Assembly: GCA_934339215.1 (NCBI GenBank)
Contig: CAKRHU010000117.1
Location: forward strand, 1-5,817
Origin: an uncultured Lacticaseibacillus sp.
Lineage (GTDB): Bacteria; Bacillota; Bacilli; Lactobacillales; Lactobacillaceae
DNA: 5,817 bases
Reading direction: 5' to 3'
In this document: one piece after another, positions 1-4,987 of the stretch
Layout of the letters: each line of letters begins with the position of its first letter
How positions within the stretch are numbered: position 1 is the stretch's first letter
Translations under genes and position numbers: made by a program
Notes under the pieces: generated by a model
What the model was told of the DNA's origin: nothing
The model's database searches: none
What the model saw: the letters and a program-made list of their open reading frames with translations, nothing else

Positions 1-77
1 ATTGTTAGCGGCATAGGCTGCAACCACTAAAAACAGTCACTTTGATCTACGCTTAATTTCAACTTTGCACCAGAACC
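1..77 (+). mobile_element. IS6-family insertion sequence, right end (partial copy 1)
   Basis: This is the last 77 bases of an insertion sequence whose body lies left of the window. Read on the minus strand from 77 it begins GGTTCTGGTGCAAAG, which closely resembles the known IS6-family (IS1216, IS257, ISS1) terminus GGTTCTGTTGCAAAG. Positions 2-16 encode the last residues of a transposase (LLAA, stop TAG at 14-16). The same end recurs inverted at 5695-5771 with one difference (position 20 G pairs with 5752 T). The family call rests on the terminus and the shape of the C-terminal tail in the longer right-hand copy; the transposase catalytic domain is not in the window. Confidence 0.75.
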
Positions 78-238
78 GCAATTACATCGATGATCTTGCT
101 TCCCGAGAAATAGACTTACCAGATTTACATCGGTGGCCAAAGCCCACGACCGCTGCGGAAAACCTTGATTATAACTTGTCTGAATACATACAAACGCTAA
201 AGTTCAAATTTTATTACAGTTCTTCTATTTCAACATGA
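78..238 (+). pseudogene. possible 3' remnant of a gene cut by the IS
   Basis: An open frame runs from the IS end to a TGA at 236-238 and encodes about 52 residues, including LPDLHRWPKP and NLDYNLSEYIQTL. It has no start codon or ribosome site of its own. The composition is protein-like (mixed, charged, aromatic), so it may be the C-terminal tail of a gene whose front was removed when the IS inserted. I do not recognise the family. It could also be a chance open frame, since stretches of this length without stops are common. Its stop overlaps the likely promoter of the toxin RNA. Confidence 0.25.
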
Positions 239-244
239 TACACT
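214..244 (+). promoter_or_regulatory. likely promoter of the toxin mRNA (RNA I)
   Basis: TGA-TACACT at 236-244 is an extended -10 (TGN followed by a 4/6 match to TATAAT). The best -35 is a weak TTACAG at 214-219 with a long 19-base spacer. Transcription would start near 250, giving a leader of about 40 bases before the toxin start and an RNA of about 240 nt to the terminator at 454-495. The strength of this promoter is uncertain. Confidence 0.4.
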
Positions 245-260
245 GGTAAGGCTGGGAGCT

Positions 261-305
261 CCGCTGCAGCGACTCTCGGCGGTGATTAGTTTGGGTTCCT
301 TCTAC
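261..305 (+). repeat. copies 1 of direct repeats A and B (toxin-mRNA side)
   Basis: Repeat A at 261-270 (CCGCTGCAGC) matches 563-572 (CCGCTGCGGC) at 9 of 10 bases. Repeat B at 299-305 (CTTCTAC) is identical to 588-594. Both are in the same orientation and order on the + strand. RNA transcribed leftwards through the second copies is therefore antisense to the toxin leader (A) and to toxin codons 3-5 (B). This is the logic of DRa/DRb in the pAD1 par locus. The CCGC of repeat A can also pair with GCGG in the toxin ribosome site, which could hide that site. Confidence 0.55.
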
Positions 306-440
306 ACATTGGTCATTGCCCCGGCGATGGCTACGCTACTGGCATCAGGTGTCACTTACCTTTGTCGGTATCTGTTCACCAACAAAAGCCAGCAGCATCC
401 CGGCCGGCATGCACGTCGCGGCAAACGCCGTAAGCGATAG
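291..440 (+). CDS. Fst/Lpt-like type I toxin, small membrane peptide
   Basis: This 49-aa peptide is probably a membrane-acting toxin of the Fst family (pAD1 Fst, Lactobacillus Lpt), made when a plasmid-free cell loses the unstable antisense RNA. It has a short polar start, a single hydrophobic segment at about residues 5-29 containing the family-like core LVIAPAMATLL (Ala-Pro at 10-11), then a polar, very basic tail. Family members are usually about 30 residues; the tail rich in Arg, Lys and His (residues 32-49) makes this one longer. The start is TTG at 291, chosen because GGCGGTGAT (279-287) matches the 16S-complementary GGAGGTGAT and places its GGCGG core 8 bases upstream. An in-frame ATG exists at 327, but it lies inside the hydrophobic core. 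A strong terminator follows, and an antisense RNA gene converges from the right. The architecture is seen directly; toxicity is inferred. Confidence 0.68.
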   Translation: MGSFYTLVIAPAMATLLASGVTYLCRYLFTNKSQQHPGRHARRGKRRKR

Positions 441-453
441 TACCGACTAAATG

Positions 454-495
454 ACGGCCCAATCAGGCCTAACTACCCTGATTGGGTCGTTTTTT
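454..495 (+). terminator. Rho-independent terminator of the toxin mRNA
   Basis: Bases 454-467 pair with 477-490 in a 14-bp stem (core CCCAATCAGG / CCTGATTGGG, one G-U pair) with a 9-base loop, followed by a run of T at 490-495. It begins 13 bases after the toxin stop. On the minus strand no T run follows, so it works in one direction only. The CCCTGATT at 476-483 recurs at 515-522 in the antisense terminator, so the two hairpins could interact. Confidence 0.88.
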
Positions 496-500
496 ATTAC

Positions 501-533
501 AAAAAAAGACGGAGCCCTGATTATCAGGTTCCG
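501..533 (-). terminator. Rho-independent terminator of the antisense RNA
   Basis: On the minus strand, bases 533-524 pair with 520-510 (10 pairs including one G-U, one bulged base at 515, 3-base loop), followed by seven T (complement of A501-507). It faces the toxin terminator, 5 bases away, so both transcripts of the locus stop in the same short gap. Confidence 0.8.
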
Positions 534-562
534 CCCACGCCGGCTTACAGTAGGTCACTATC

Positions 563-594
563 CCGCTGCGGCTTTCGTTTGAATTCACTTCTAC
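563..594 (+). repeat. copies 2 of direct repeats A and B (antisense-RNA side)
   Basis: Repeat A at 563-572 and repeat B at 588-594 match 261-270 and 299-305. They lie in the 5' half of the predicted antisense RNA, and repeat B falls at its extreme 5' end, where it would be free to start pairing. The A-to-B distance is 25 bases here and 38 in the toxin mRNA. Confidence 0.55.
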
Positions 595-600
595 GACCAT

Positions 601-631
601 ATTATAACACGTTCATCAAGTAATTGCGCAA
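601..631 (-). promoter_or_regulatory. promoter of the antisense RNA
   Basis: On the minus strand TGT-TATAAT (609-601) is a perfect extended -10. A TTGCGC at 631-626 may act as -35 with a 19-base spacer. The start would be near 594. It is clearly better than the toxin promoter, as expected if the antitoxin RNA must be in excess. Confidence 0.7.
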
Positions 632-727
632 CTGATTAATGAAGCAAATGGTGGCTGAAAATGTTCAATATCTTTCGTTAATAAGCAAATTATCGTACGC
701 GTGGTGCCGTCTATCACTTATTCGACA

Positions 728-756
728 TTGAAGCGCGTAATTATGCAGTGTATGCT
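728..756 (+). promoter_or_regulatory. promoter of the 786-1841 gene
   Basis: TTGAAG (728-733) and TATGCT (751-756) are separated by exactly 17 bases. Transcription would begin near 763, leaving a leader of about 23 bases with GAGG at 776-779. This excludes an upstream GTG at 759 as the start codon. Confidence 0.55.
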
Positions 757-785
757 TAGTGCAACTACTTCATGTGAGGTCGATC

Positions 786-1841
786 ATGGCACATTCTGAA
801 AAGCTCAATACATATCTCAAGCTTTCTGAACTCCCGTATAATGACGCAGTGGCGAGTTTGCTAGCGAAATACGGAGCTGCCAAAGACGATTATTTCAGGC
901 CTAAATCTTACCAACGCTTCTTAGATGGCGAGATTAAAAGCATTACCCGCGGCAAATACTCCCGCTTCTCCGCTGACGGGCTATACGCTCACCATATTTT
1001 GGAAAATCGATACATTGACCTTGCGAATCTTGACATGATTCGCAGCAATAACTATCCATTCGAATATCACCGCCGTGAGCACCTAGTATACGCTGACGCA
1101 TTCGAGCATTTAATTCTACATGCAATCATTACACGTGAAAGTACTGGTAAGCCTCCATATGTCGGAATTGGCGGCTTTGACATTATCTCGGCTCTAATAG
1201 AGGAATGGTATATTATTGGCCGTCAGCCAAAAGCTGAATGGTATCAAGCCGGTTATCATCATGCGTATCTTAGCAAGCACGAAGCAACTTACCTACTTAG
1301 TTTTCTCGACAAACAGTTCGTTAAAGACAAACGTAGCCCCATGATGGAGCTCGCCAAAAACCTCAATCATCTCTTTATGCTTACAGGCAAGACCTTGTCA
1401 CTATCTCGCGAGGTACCAAAATACCAGTATCCCCATATTCCCAGTAATCAATCCGCTTCCTCGATTCTCCAAGACCTCTCAACTGCAAATCCAAATGCAG
1501 ATAAATCCGAGCTTCGTCAACAGCTTATCGCCGCGCTGTCACCTTATCAAATGAGCCCAGATGAAATCCGAACCGACTGCCTGGACAAGCATACTCTAGT
1601 CCTATACAACCAAGCGCTTGAAGATGATCAAAAGCGCACTCAACAACTAGCCTGGGCCAGGCGCTATCCTTACTTAGTACAATCGGATATCAAAATGTCC
1701 ATTTCTCGCGACAAAATTCTCAAGCTTCTGTATCAGAATGCCGACCACGCCATCTACCCAAACTACAAAGACTACCGTTCAGCACGCATCACCACTGTTA
1801 GAGATGACTTGCTTGCTGAACTAAACGAGGAACTACGGTAA
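786..1841 (+). CDS. protein of unknown function with an HNH-like His-rich N-terminal region
   Basis: The product is 351 aa, cytoplasmic, with no signal peptide or membrane segment. The start at ATG 786 is supported by GAGG at 776-779, 6 bases upstream, and by the promoter position. Residues about 66-115 carry the pattern YAHHILE (His 69-70), then NNYPFEYHR and EHLVYAD..EHLILH ending at His 112. This resembles the HHI-E ... EYQ-x-E-x-LVYCD-x-x-EHL-x-LH layout that I recall from phage and plasmid HNH-like proteins of lactic acid bacteria, where paired His residues bind metal. The central part (about 120-190) is aromatic-rich (EEWYIIG, YQAGYHHAYLS); the C-terminal half is helical and charged. 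It stands alone, next to the toxin-antitoxin locus and converging with the lipoprotein unit. A nuclease or phage-defence role is only a guess; it is an intact gene of unproven function. Confidence 0.8.
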   Translation: MAHSEKLNTYLKLSELPYNDAVASLLAKYGAAKDDYFRPKSYQRFLDGEIKSITRGKYSRFSADGLYAHHILENRYIDLANLDMIRSNNYPFEYHRREHLVYADAFEHLILHAIITRESTGKPPYVGIGGFDIISALIEEWYIIGRQPKAEWYQAGYHHAYLSKHEATYLLSFLDKQFVKDKRSPMMELAKNLNHLFMLTGKTLSLSREVPKYQYPHIPSNQSASSILQDLSTANPNADKSELRQQLIAALSPYQMSPDEIRTDCLDKHTLVLYNQALEDDQKRTQQLAWARRYPYLVQSDIKMSISRDKILKLLYQNADHAIYPNYKDYRSARITTVRDDLLAELNEELR

Positions 1842-1859
1842 TTATTAAGCATAAAGCAA

Positions 1860-2237
1860 CTAATGAAACGCAGTCGGTCCCTTATTGCTACTAAAAAAAT
1901 CAGCCCGCTTCTCCGTAAGCTTCCATGGCAACATAATCTCAATATCCTGCTCCTGGCCCCACTGCCACATCGGCAAATCCAACTGACGCACCACAAACTC
2001 CCAATCCTCACTAGAAATCTCAGCACACTGACGCGTGAGCTTCGTCTTGCGAACCACAAACAGCCCCAAAGTCCCCGGCGTCCGCACCGAAACCGCCGGC
2101 CAGCCGTTTTCATCTTCAATTTCCTCGACCACATCAAGCACCGTATCAACATTGAACCACCAGCGCCCCATTGGCACTGAACCGGTTACGTCTTGCGCCA
2201 TGAACGACTTTGTTACGCGATAATAAGGATGAAACAT
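1860..2237 (-). CDS. 125-aa protein of unknown function, second gene of the lipoprotein unit
   Basis: The ATG at 2237 is preceded by GGAG (2249-2246, minus strand) with an 8-base spacer. The gene lies 24 bases after the stop of the lipoprotein gene on the same strand, so the two are probably co-transcribed. The product is soluble, with no signal peptide. It is rich in Trp and other aromatics (GRWWFNVD, PMWQWGQ) and has an acidic stretch VVEEIEDENGW at about residues 36-46. I do not recognise a family. It ends only 18 bases from the stop of the converging 786-1841 gene, with no obvious terminator between them. It could modify, bind or accompany the lipoprotein, but nothing in the sequence shows this. 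Confidence 0.75.
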   Translation of the reverse strand: MFHPYYRVTKSFMAQDVTGSVPMGRWWFNVDTVLDVVEEIEDENGWPAVSVRTPGTLGLFVVRKTKLTRQCAEISSEDWEFVVRQLDLPMWQWGQEQDIEIMLPWKLTEKRADFFSSNKGPTAFH

Positions 2238-2261
2238 CTTCTCATCTCCAAATCATTGCCT

Positions 2262-3221
2262 CTATTCCAACGGTTCGCCACTGTGATAAGCCTCATACAC
2301 CATATGATCACTGTCGTTGGCATAAAAGACAACCTGAGGCGCAGGTAGCGGCTCCTCACCTACGAATTGCTGTACAACGACTGTTCGGCCACCGCTAAGT
2401 TTAGTAAACGACCACAACATGCTGTTAGAAGACAAATCACAGGTACGGCCATGGCTAGTAAAGGTAAAATCTTCTAGGTCATACATGCCTTCGCCTTCAT
2501 CTGTCGTCCCAACCGCTGCATTAACCGACGAAATCTTAGAATTCATATGCCTGCGATAATCAATCGCTTCCGCCTTGGTCCAAGTTTCACCATCGCGATC
2601 AAAAGTCTGGATGGCCGCACCATCTTCGGTAGTCACTGACTCCAGAATTCGTGCAAATCCTTGTCGCAACTGCGGGTTCTCGGTTTCATAAAACCACAAA
2701 TACTGACCGTTGGTCGTCTGCGACACCAGCACCACTGGCGAGTTATCCTTCGTGTCTAACGCAAACAAGTAAAGCATTGGGAAAGACTGACGCACCTTGC
2801 CACCAGTCGCCGCTGCATACACCACAAAACGTCCAGATCCTTGTCCTTGATACCAGGTTAACTGTTCCTTTTGATCGTAGACATACGCTGTCTGTGCAGA
2901 TGCCTCAATTGCATCAGGATAAACAAAACCTAAATGATTAATCGACTGGCCATCGTATGTCCCCTTGAAACTTTGACCCATACTAGATTGCCAATCACCC
3001 ATAAAATCGGACAATTGTTTGTCCTGGCCTGCCGACCACTGCCCATCAGCTTCGTCACTCTCCGAAAGCTTTGCCTTCGACGATACCGAGGACTTGGCGC
3101 GTCCACTTGTCTGCGATACCTTACTGGCCGATGAACCTTCGTCTGGCCCAGAAACCTTATTACACCCGACCATCATCGCCGTTCCCAAAAGCATGATGAA
3201 TGTTTCCAGAATTTTTTTCAT
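2262..3221 (-). CDS. secreted lipoprotein with DUF4767-like region
   Basis: This 319-aa protein begins with KK, a hydrophobic stretch and the lipobox MVGC, so it should be exported, lipidated on Cys20 and cleaved there. A Ser/Lys-rich flexible linker (about 24-60) follows, as in lactobacillar surface lipoproteins. Residues about 61-90 carry W...KQLSDFMGDWQSSMGQSFKGTY, which fits the DUF4767 pattern (a Trp, then FM..W...MGQ.Y) known from Lactobacillaceae lipoproteins. The rest (about 110-319) is beta-rich with many aromatic residues, probably extracellular; I cannot assign it. The start at 3221 is supported by GAGGGG (3233-3228), 6 bases upstream. It is the first gene of a two-gene minus-strand unit. 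A MITE-like element sits about 80 bases upstream and may carry or affect its promoter. The function is unknown; lipid anchoring is well supported. Confidence 0.88.
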   Translation of the reverse strand: MKKILETFIMLLGTAMMVGCNKVSGPDEGSSASKVSQTSGRAKSSVSSKAKLSESDEADGQWSAGQDKQLSDFMGDWQSSMGQSFKGTYDGQSINHLGFVYPDAIEASAQTAYVYDQKEQLTWYQGQGSGRFVVYAAATGGKVRQSFPMLYLFALDTKDNSPVVLVSQTTNGQYLWFYETENPQLRQGFARILESVTTEDGAAIQTFDRDGETWTKAEAIDYRRHMNSKISSVNAAVGTTDEGEGMYDLEDFTFTSHGRTCDLSSNSMLWSFTKLSGGRTVVVQQFVGEEPLPAPQVVFYANDSDHMVYEAYHSGEPLE

Positions 3222-3298
3222 TTTCGACCCCTCAAATCACTAAATATGCTTGACCTGCAACCCGGATTTTGTCAGTTTTGAGCCTGAACCTGAGCGTT

Positions 3299-3410
3299 TT
3301 GAGCAGAGTTTCACCTAGTGCTAATGTACAATGAAACAGCCGCCCTTAATAGGACGACTGCGAGGGATTAAACTCTTAATTTTGTACACACTAGATAAAA
3401 CTCTGCTCAA
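3299..3410. mobile_element. MITE-like element bounded by imperfect terminal inverted repeats
   Basis: The left arm from 3299 (TTGAGCAGAGTTTCACCTAG) and the right arm read inwards on the minus strand from 3410 (TTGAGCAGAGTTTTATCTAG) match at 18 of the first 20 bases. Similarity continues through CTAGTG and a shared GTACAA after a small gap, so the arms are about 30-35 bases long. The interior has no convincing gene. No clean flanking duplication is seen: GCGTTT occurs at 3294-3299 and 3412-3417 but does not abut both ends properly. It could be a non-autonomous element mobilised by an IS in trans, a deleted IS, or a long regulatory hairpin upstream of the lipoprotein gene. Confidence 0.5.
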
Positions 3411-3736
3411 CGCGTTTCAGTTCGTCACCGTCACCGTCGCGATCTCACAGTTGATAAGTCTGCCATCTCTGGCGCGGGGTGCTCACGTCAGCCGGTCCCA
3501 ACGCTCTCTCGACTACCCCGCCACGAGCTCCTTGAAGCTCACCGGCTGCCACCTACACCGTTAAATTGGCCGTAATCGCCTAGCCCCGCGTCTGTGTATC
3601 ACTCACAGCGAATAGCGGGCGCCCCGGGTTACTTGCAGCGGCAGGGGCCCAACCTCAACGTTAATGGCTGCACCAGCAAAATTTGCTGATCCCGAGGACA
3701 CGTTGGCAAACATCCTCCATAACGTCCTGGCCACTA
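3411..3736. other. GC-rich stretch with no convincing gene
   Basis: This segment is richer in G and C than its neighbours (for example GGGCGCCCCGGG near 3617-3628), and its open frames lack ribosome sites and protein-like composition. It holds potential RNA structure: CTGTG (3592-3596) pairs with CACAG (3604-3608), extended by CCCGC (3585-3589) with GCGGG (3615-3619). There is also a GAGCT/AGCTC hairpin near 3525-3540 and a palindrome CAGCAAAATTTGCTG near 3675. It may be remnant DNA or the 5' part of an untranslated RNA. Confidence 0.4.
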
Positions 3737-3765
3737 TGGTCATTTTCTCGTTGCCGTGCTAAAAT
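3737..3765 (+). promoter_or_regulatory. strong promoter of a predicted small RNA
   Basis: TGGTCA (3737-3742), a 17-base spacer, and TGC-TAAAAT (3757-3765) form a -35 and an extended -10. Only about 28 bases lie between this -10 and the terminator hairpin, so the promoter serves a very short RNA, not the partition genes. Confidence 0.6.
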
Positions 3766-3771
3766 GACCTT

Positions 3772-3826
3772 AATTGATTAATATTTTTGTGGCGTTCCCC
3801 GATTGCCGTCGGTGGGACGTTTTTTT
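3772..3826 (+). ncRNA. predicted small RNA of about 55 nt, function unknown
   Basis: The promoter at 3737-3765 and the terminator at 3793-3826 define a short RNA made of an A/U-rich 5' tail of about 20 nt and one strong hairpin. No peptide of useful size fits in it. Its size suits an antisense control RNA (copy number or antitoxin), but I found no clear complementary target elsewhere in the window. It lies just upstream of the partition repeats. The ends are predicted, and it may simply be a short leader terminated early. Confidence 0.5.
3793..3826 (+). terminator. Rho-independent terminator
   Basis: CGTTCCCCGA (3793-3802) pairs with 3809-3819 (ten pairs, one G-U, T3813 bulged) around a 6-base loop, followed by seven T at 3820-3826. 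It ends the small RNA and insulates the partition region from transcription arriving from the left. Confidence 0.85.
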
Positions 3827-3890
3827 GTTGCTCTCAATTTCACTAAGCATCTCATGTCGCAGGTGTCAGCGCAATAGATTTGCCAAAACG

Positions 3891-3961
3891 GTATTACAGA
3901 ATACATGTATTCTACGTGACTAAGTATTCTAGAATACATGTATTAAAGTATTATCGAATAC
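3891..3961. repeat. partition-site array 1 (GTATT-N4-AATAC palindromes)
   Basis: Fourteen-base sites lie at 3891-3904 (GTATTACAGAATAC), 3924-3937 (GTATTCTAGAATAC) and 3948-3961 (GTATTATCGAATAC). Half-sites are joined by ATAC-AT-GTAT, creating the 16-base palindrome AGAATACATGTATTCT at 3898-3913. Such clusters beside parA are the usual centromere of plasmids using a ribbon-helix-helix partner. Weaker AATAC half-sites continue to about 3990. Confidence 0.75.
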
Positions 3962-4032
3962 AATAATACAAAATTGTAGGATACAAATACTGTCAACTAG
4001 GCTTTCTAATATTTTCCGAAGGCATCTTAGCT

Positions 4033-4061
4033 TGACCTGTAGTAATGTATTATTGTATTAC
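4033..4061 (+). promoter_or_regulatory. possible upstream promoter of the partition operon
   Basis: TTGACC (4033-4038), a 17-base spacer and TATTAC (4056-4061) form a possible promoter. Its -10 lies inside the palindrome at 4055-4068, so a protein bound there would block it. The -35 match is good and the -10 match moderate. Confidence 0.35.
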
Positions 4062-4084
4062 GGAATACATGTATTACATAATAC
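4055..4084. repeat. partition-site array 2, tandem pair
   Basis: GTATTACGGAATAC (4055-4068) and GTATTACATAATAC (4071-4084) are spaced 16 bases start to start and joined by AT. A further GTATT half-site lies at 4047. The same two-site, 16-base arrangement recurs downstream of the operon at 5365-5394. Confidence 0.75.
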
Positions 4085-4118
4085 AAGTTTTACTCAAACG
4101 ATCTTAGCCACCAATTCG

Positions 4119-4127
4119 TGGTATAAT
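4119..4127 (+). promoter_or_regulatory. partition operon promoter (extended -10)
   Basis: TGG-TATAAT (4119-4127) is a perfect extended -10; no good -35 is seen 17 bases upstream. Transcription would start near 4134, about 36 bases before the parA ATG. Palindromes lie both upstream (4071-4084) and just downstream (4138-4151), which suits repression by the operon's own DNA-binding protein. Confidence 0.65.
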
Positions 4128-4137
4128 CTCTGTGGAT

Positions 4138-4151
4138 GTATTACGTAATAC
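4138..4151. promoter_or_regulatory. operator palindrome at the parA transcription start
   Basis: GTATTACGTAATAC is a perfect 14-base palindrome of the same family as the array sites. It lies just after the predicted transcription start and 7 bases before the GGAGG of parA. A protein bound here would block initiation or early elongation. Confidence 0.7.
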
Positions 4152-4169
4152 AAATTCGGAGGTCCCTAT

Positions 4170-4985
4170 ATGTCAGCTACAGTCTTATCTTTCGCCAACT
4201 TTAAAGGCGGCGTCGGCAAAACCAGCACTACAGCGTTGGTTGCTTGGAGCCTGGCCAAGGCCGGACACAAAGTCTGCTTGATTGACTTTGACCCACAAGC
4301 GAATCTCACCGCGCTTATGATTAAAACCTATTCCGGTTTCCACGATGGGGAAGTCGTGACGCTCAAATCGTCGCTGATGTCAGCCATCACCGAAAAAAAG
4401 CCGCTCAAAGACATCAAGATTTCAATTAGCGATCACATCGATCTCATTCCCAACGCCGTCGATTTTGCAATTTACGGCAGTTATTTGACTTCTAACTACT
4501 CTGACGAAAAAGCCCAGGTATCGTCTTTTCGTCCCTACGTCGATGCCCTGCGCGACGACTATGACTATATTTTCATCGACGTGCCACCGACACTACAACC
4601 AACCAACGATACTGCCTTTTATGCTTGCGACCAGCTGATCATCGTCTTGCAAACACAAGAACGGGCACTCACTGGCGCCGAGCAATTCCTCAAATATATG
4701 CAAAGTGTCATGATCGATCGCTACAACGCCCCGATCGACATCTTGGGCGTGTTACCAGTATTGACCGAACGGCGCGCGCCCGTTGATGAAGCCGTGCTTA
4801 ACGCTGCTATCGACGAATTTGGCGAAGGCAACATCTTTGCCAATCATATCTTGATCCAATCGCGCATCAAGCGCTATGACATGACTGGTATCACCGATAA
4901 TCCTAAAGACATGTGGGACAAAAAAGTCCACAAATCCTATGCAGCCGTCGCCAACGAAATGATCGAAAAATTGGAGGCGAACTAA
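4170..4985 (+). CDS. parA: ParA-family partition ATPase
   Basis: This 271-aa protein is a deviant-Walker ATPase that moves plasmid copies to daughter cells by cycling on and off the nucleoid under control of its DNA-bound partner. Visible motifs are Walker A KGGVGKT (residues 12-18, with the signature Lys12), Walker A' DFDPQAN (39-45) and Walker B YIFIDVPP (133-140, Asp137). There is no N-terminal helix-turn-helix and the length is short, so it fits the type Ib group in which the small partner protein does the repression. The ATG at 4170 follows GGAGGT (4158-4163) by 6 bases. The partner gene begins 3 bases after its stop, so the two are co-translated. All key residues are present and the gene looks intact. 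Confidence 0.95.
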   Translation: MSATVLSFANFKGGVGKTSTTALVAWSLAKAGHKVCLIDFDPQANLTALMIKTYSGFHDGEVVTLKSSLMSAITEKKPLKDIKISISDHIDLIPNAVDFAIYGSYLTSNYSDEKAQVSSFRPYVDALRDDYDYIFIDVPPTLQPTNDTAFYACDQLIIVLQTQERALTGAEQFLKYMQSVMIDRYNAPIDILGVLPVLTERRAPVDEAVLNAAIDEFGEGNIFANHILIQSRIKRYDMTGITDNPKDMWDKKVHKSYAAVANEMIEKLEAN

Positions 4986-4987
4986 AT

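Larger units (their letters stand above)
501..594 (-). ncRNA. predicted antisense antitoxin RNA (RNA II) of the Fst-like system
   Basis: A promoter at 601-606 (extended -10, minus strand) and a terminator at 533-501 define an untranslated RNA of about 94 nt that converges on the toxin gene. No ribosome site or useful open frame is present. Its 5' end is complementary to repeat B in toxin codons 3-5, and about 25 bases further in it is complementary to repeat A in the toxin leader. In pAD1 par, RNA II pairs with RNA I through two such repeats and blocks toxin translation. Here the two RNAs do not overlap, so pairing must occur in trans through the repeats and the related terminator hairpins. 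The ends are predicted. Confidence 0.6.

Noticed and set aside
759..785. GTG start extending the 786-1841 protein by 9 residues
   Set aside because: It lies at or before the predicted transcription start (near 763) and has no ribosome site, while ATG 786 has GAGG 6 bases upstream.
1772..2152. 126-aa minus-strand frame rich in Arg, Cys and Trp
   Set aside because: It overlaps the well-started 125-aa gene (2237-1860) in another frame and also the 3' end of the converging gene; the biased composition is typical of an antisense-frame shadow.
3294..3417. GCGTTT on both sides of the MITE-like element as a target duplication
   Set aside because: The left copy abuts or overlaps the arm, but the right copy is separated from its end, so it does not form a clean duplication.
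3331..3564. 77-aa plus-strand frame across the MITE-like element
   Set aside because: It spans the right inverted repeat and into GC-rich DNA, has no ribosome site, and has no recognisable domain.
3603..3743. 46-aa minus-strand frame
   Set aside because: Only a weak GAGAAA precedes its ATG, and the composition does not look like a conserved protein.
3664..3762. 32-aa hydrophobic peptide (MAAPAKFADPEDTL... ending SLPC) as a second small toxin or signal peptide
   Set aside because: No ribosome site at a workable distance, no Fst core motif, and its stop lies inside the -10 of the small-RNA promoter.
3891..3961. Repeat cluster considered as a CRISPR array
   Set aside because: Units are 14-base palindromes with 2- to 19-base gaps; there are no repeats of about 28-36 bases with unique spacers and no cas genes.
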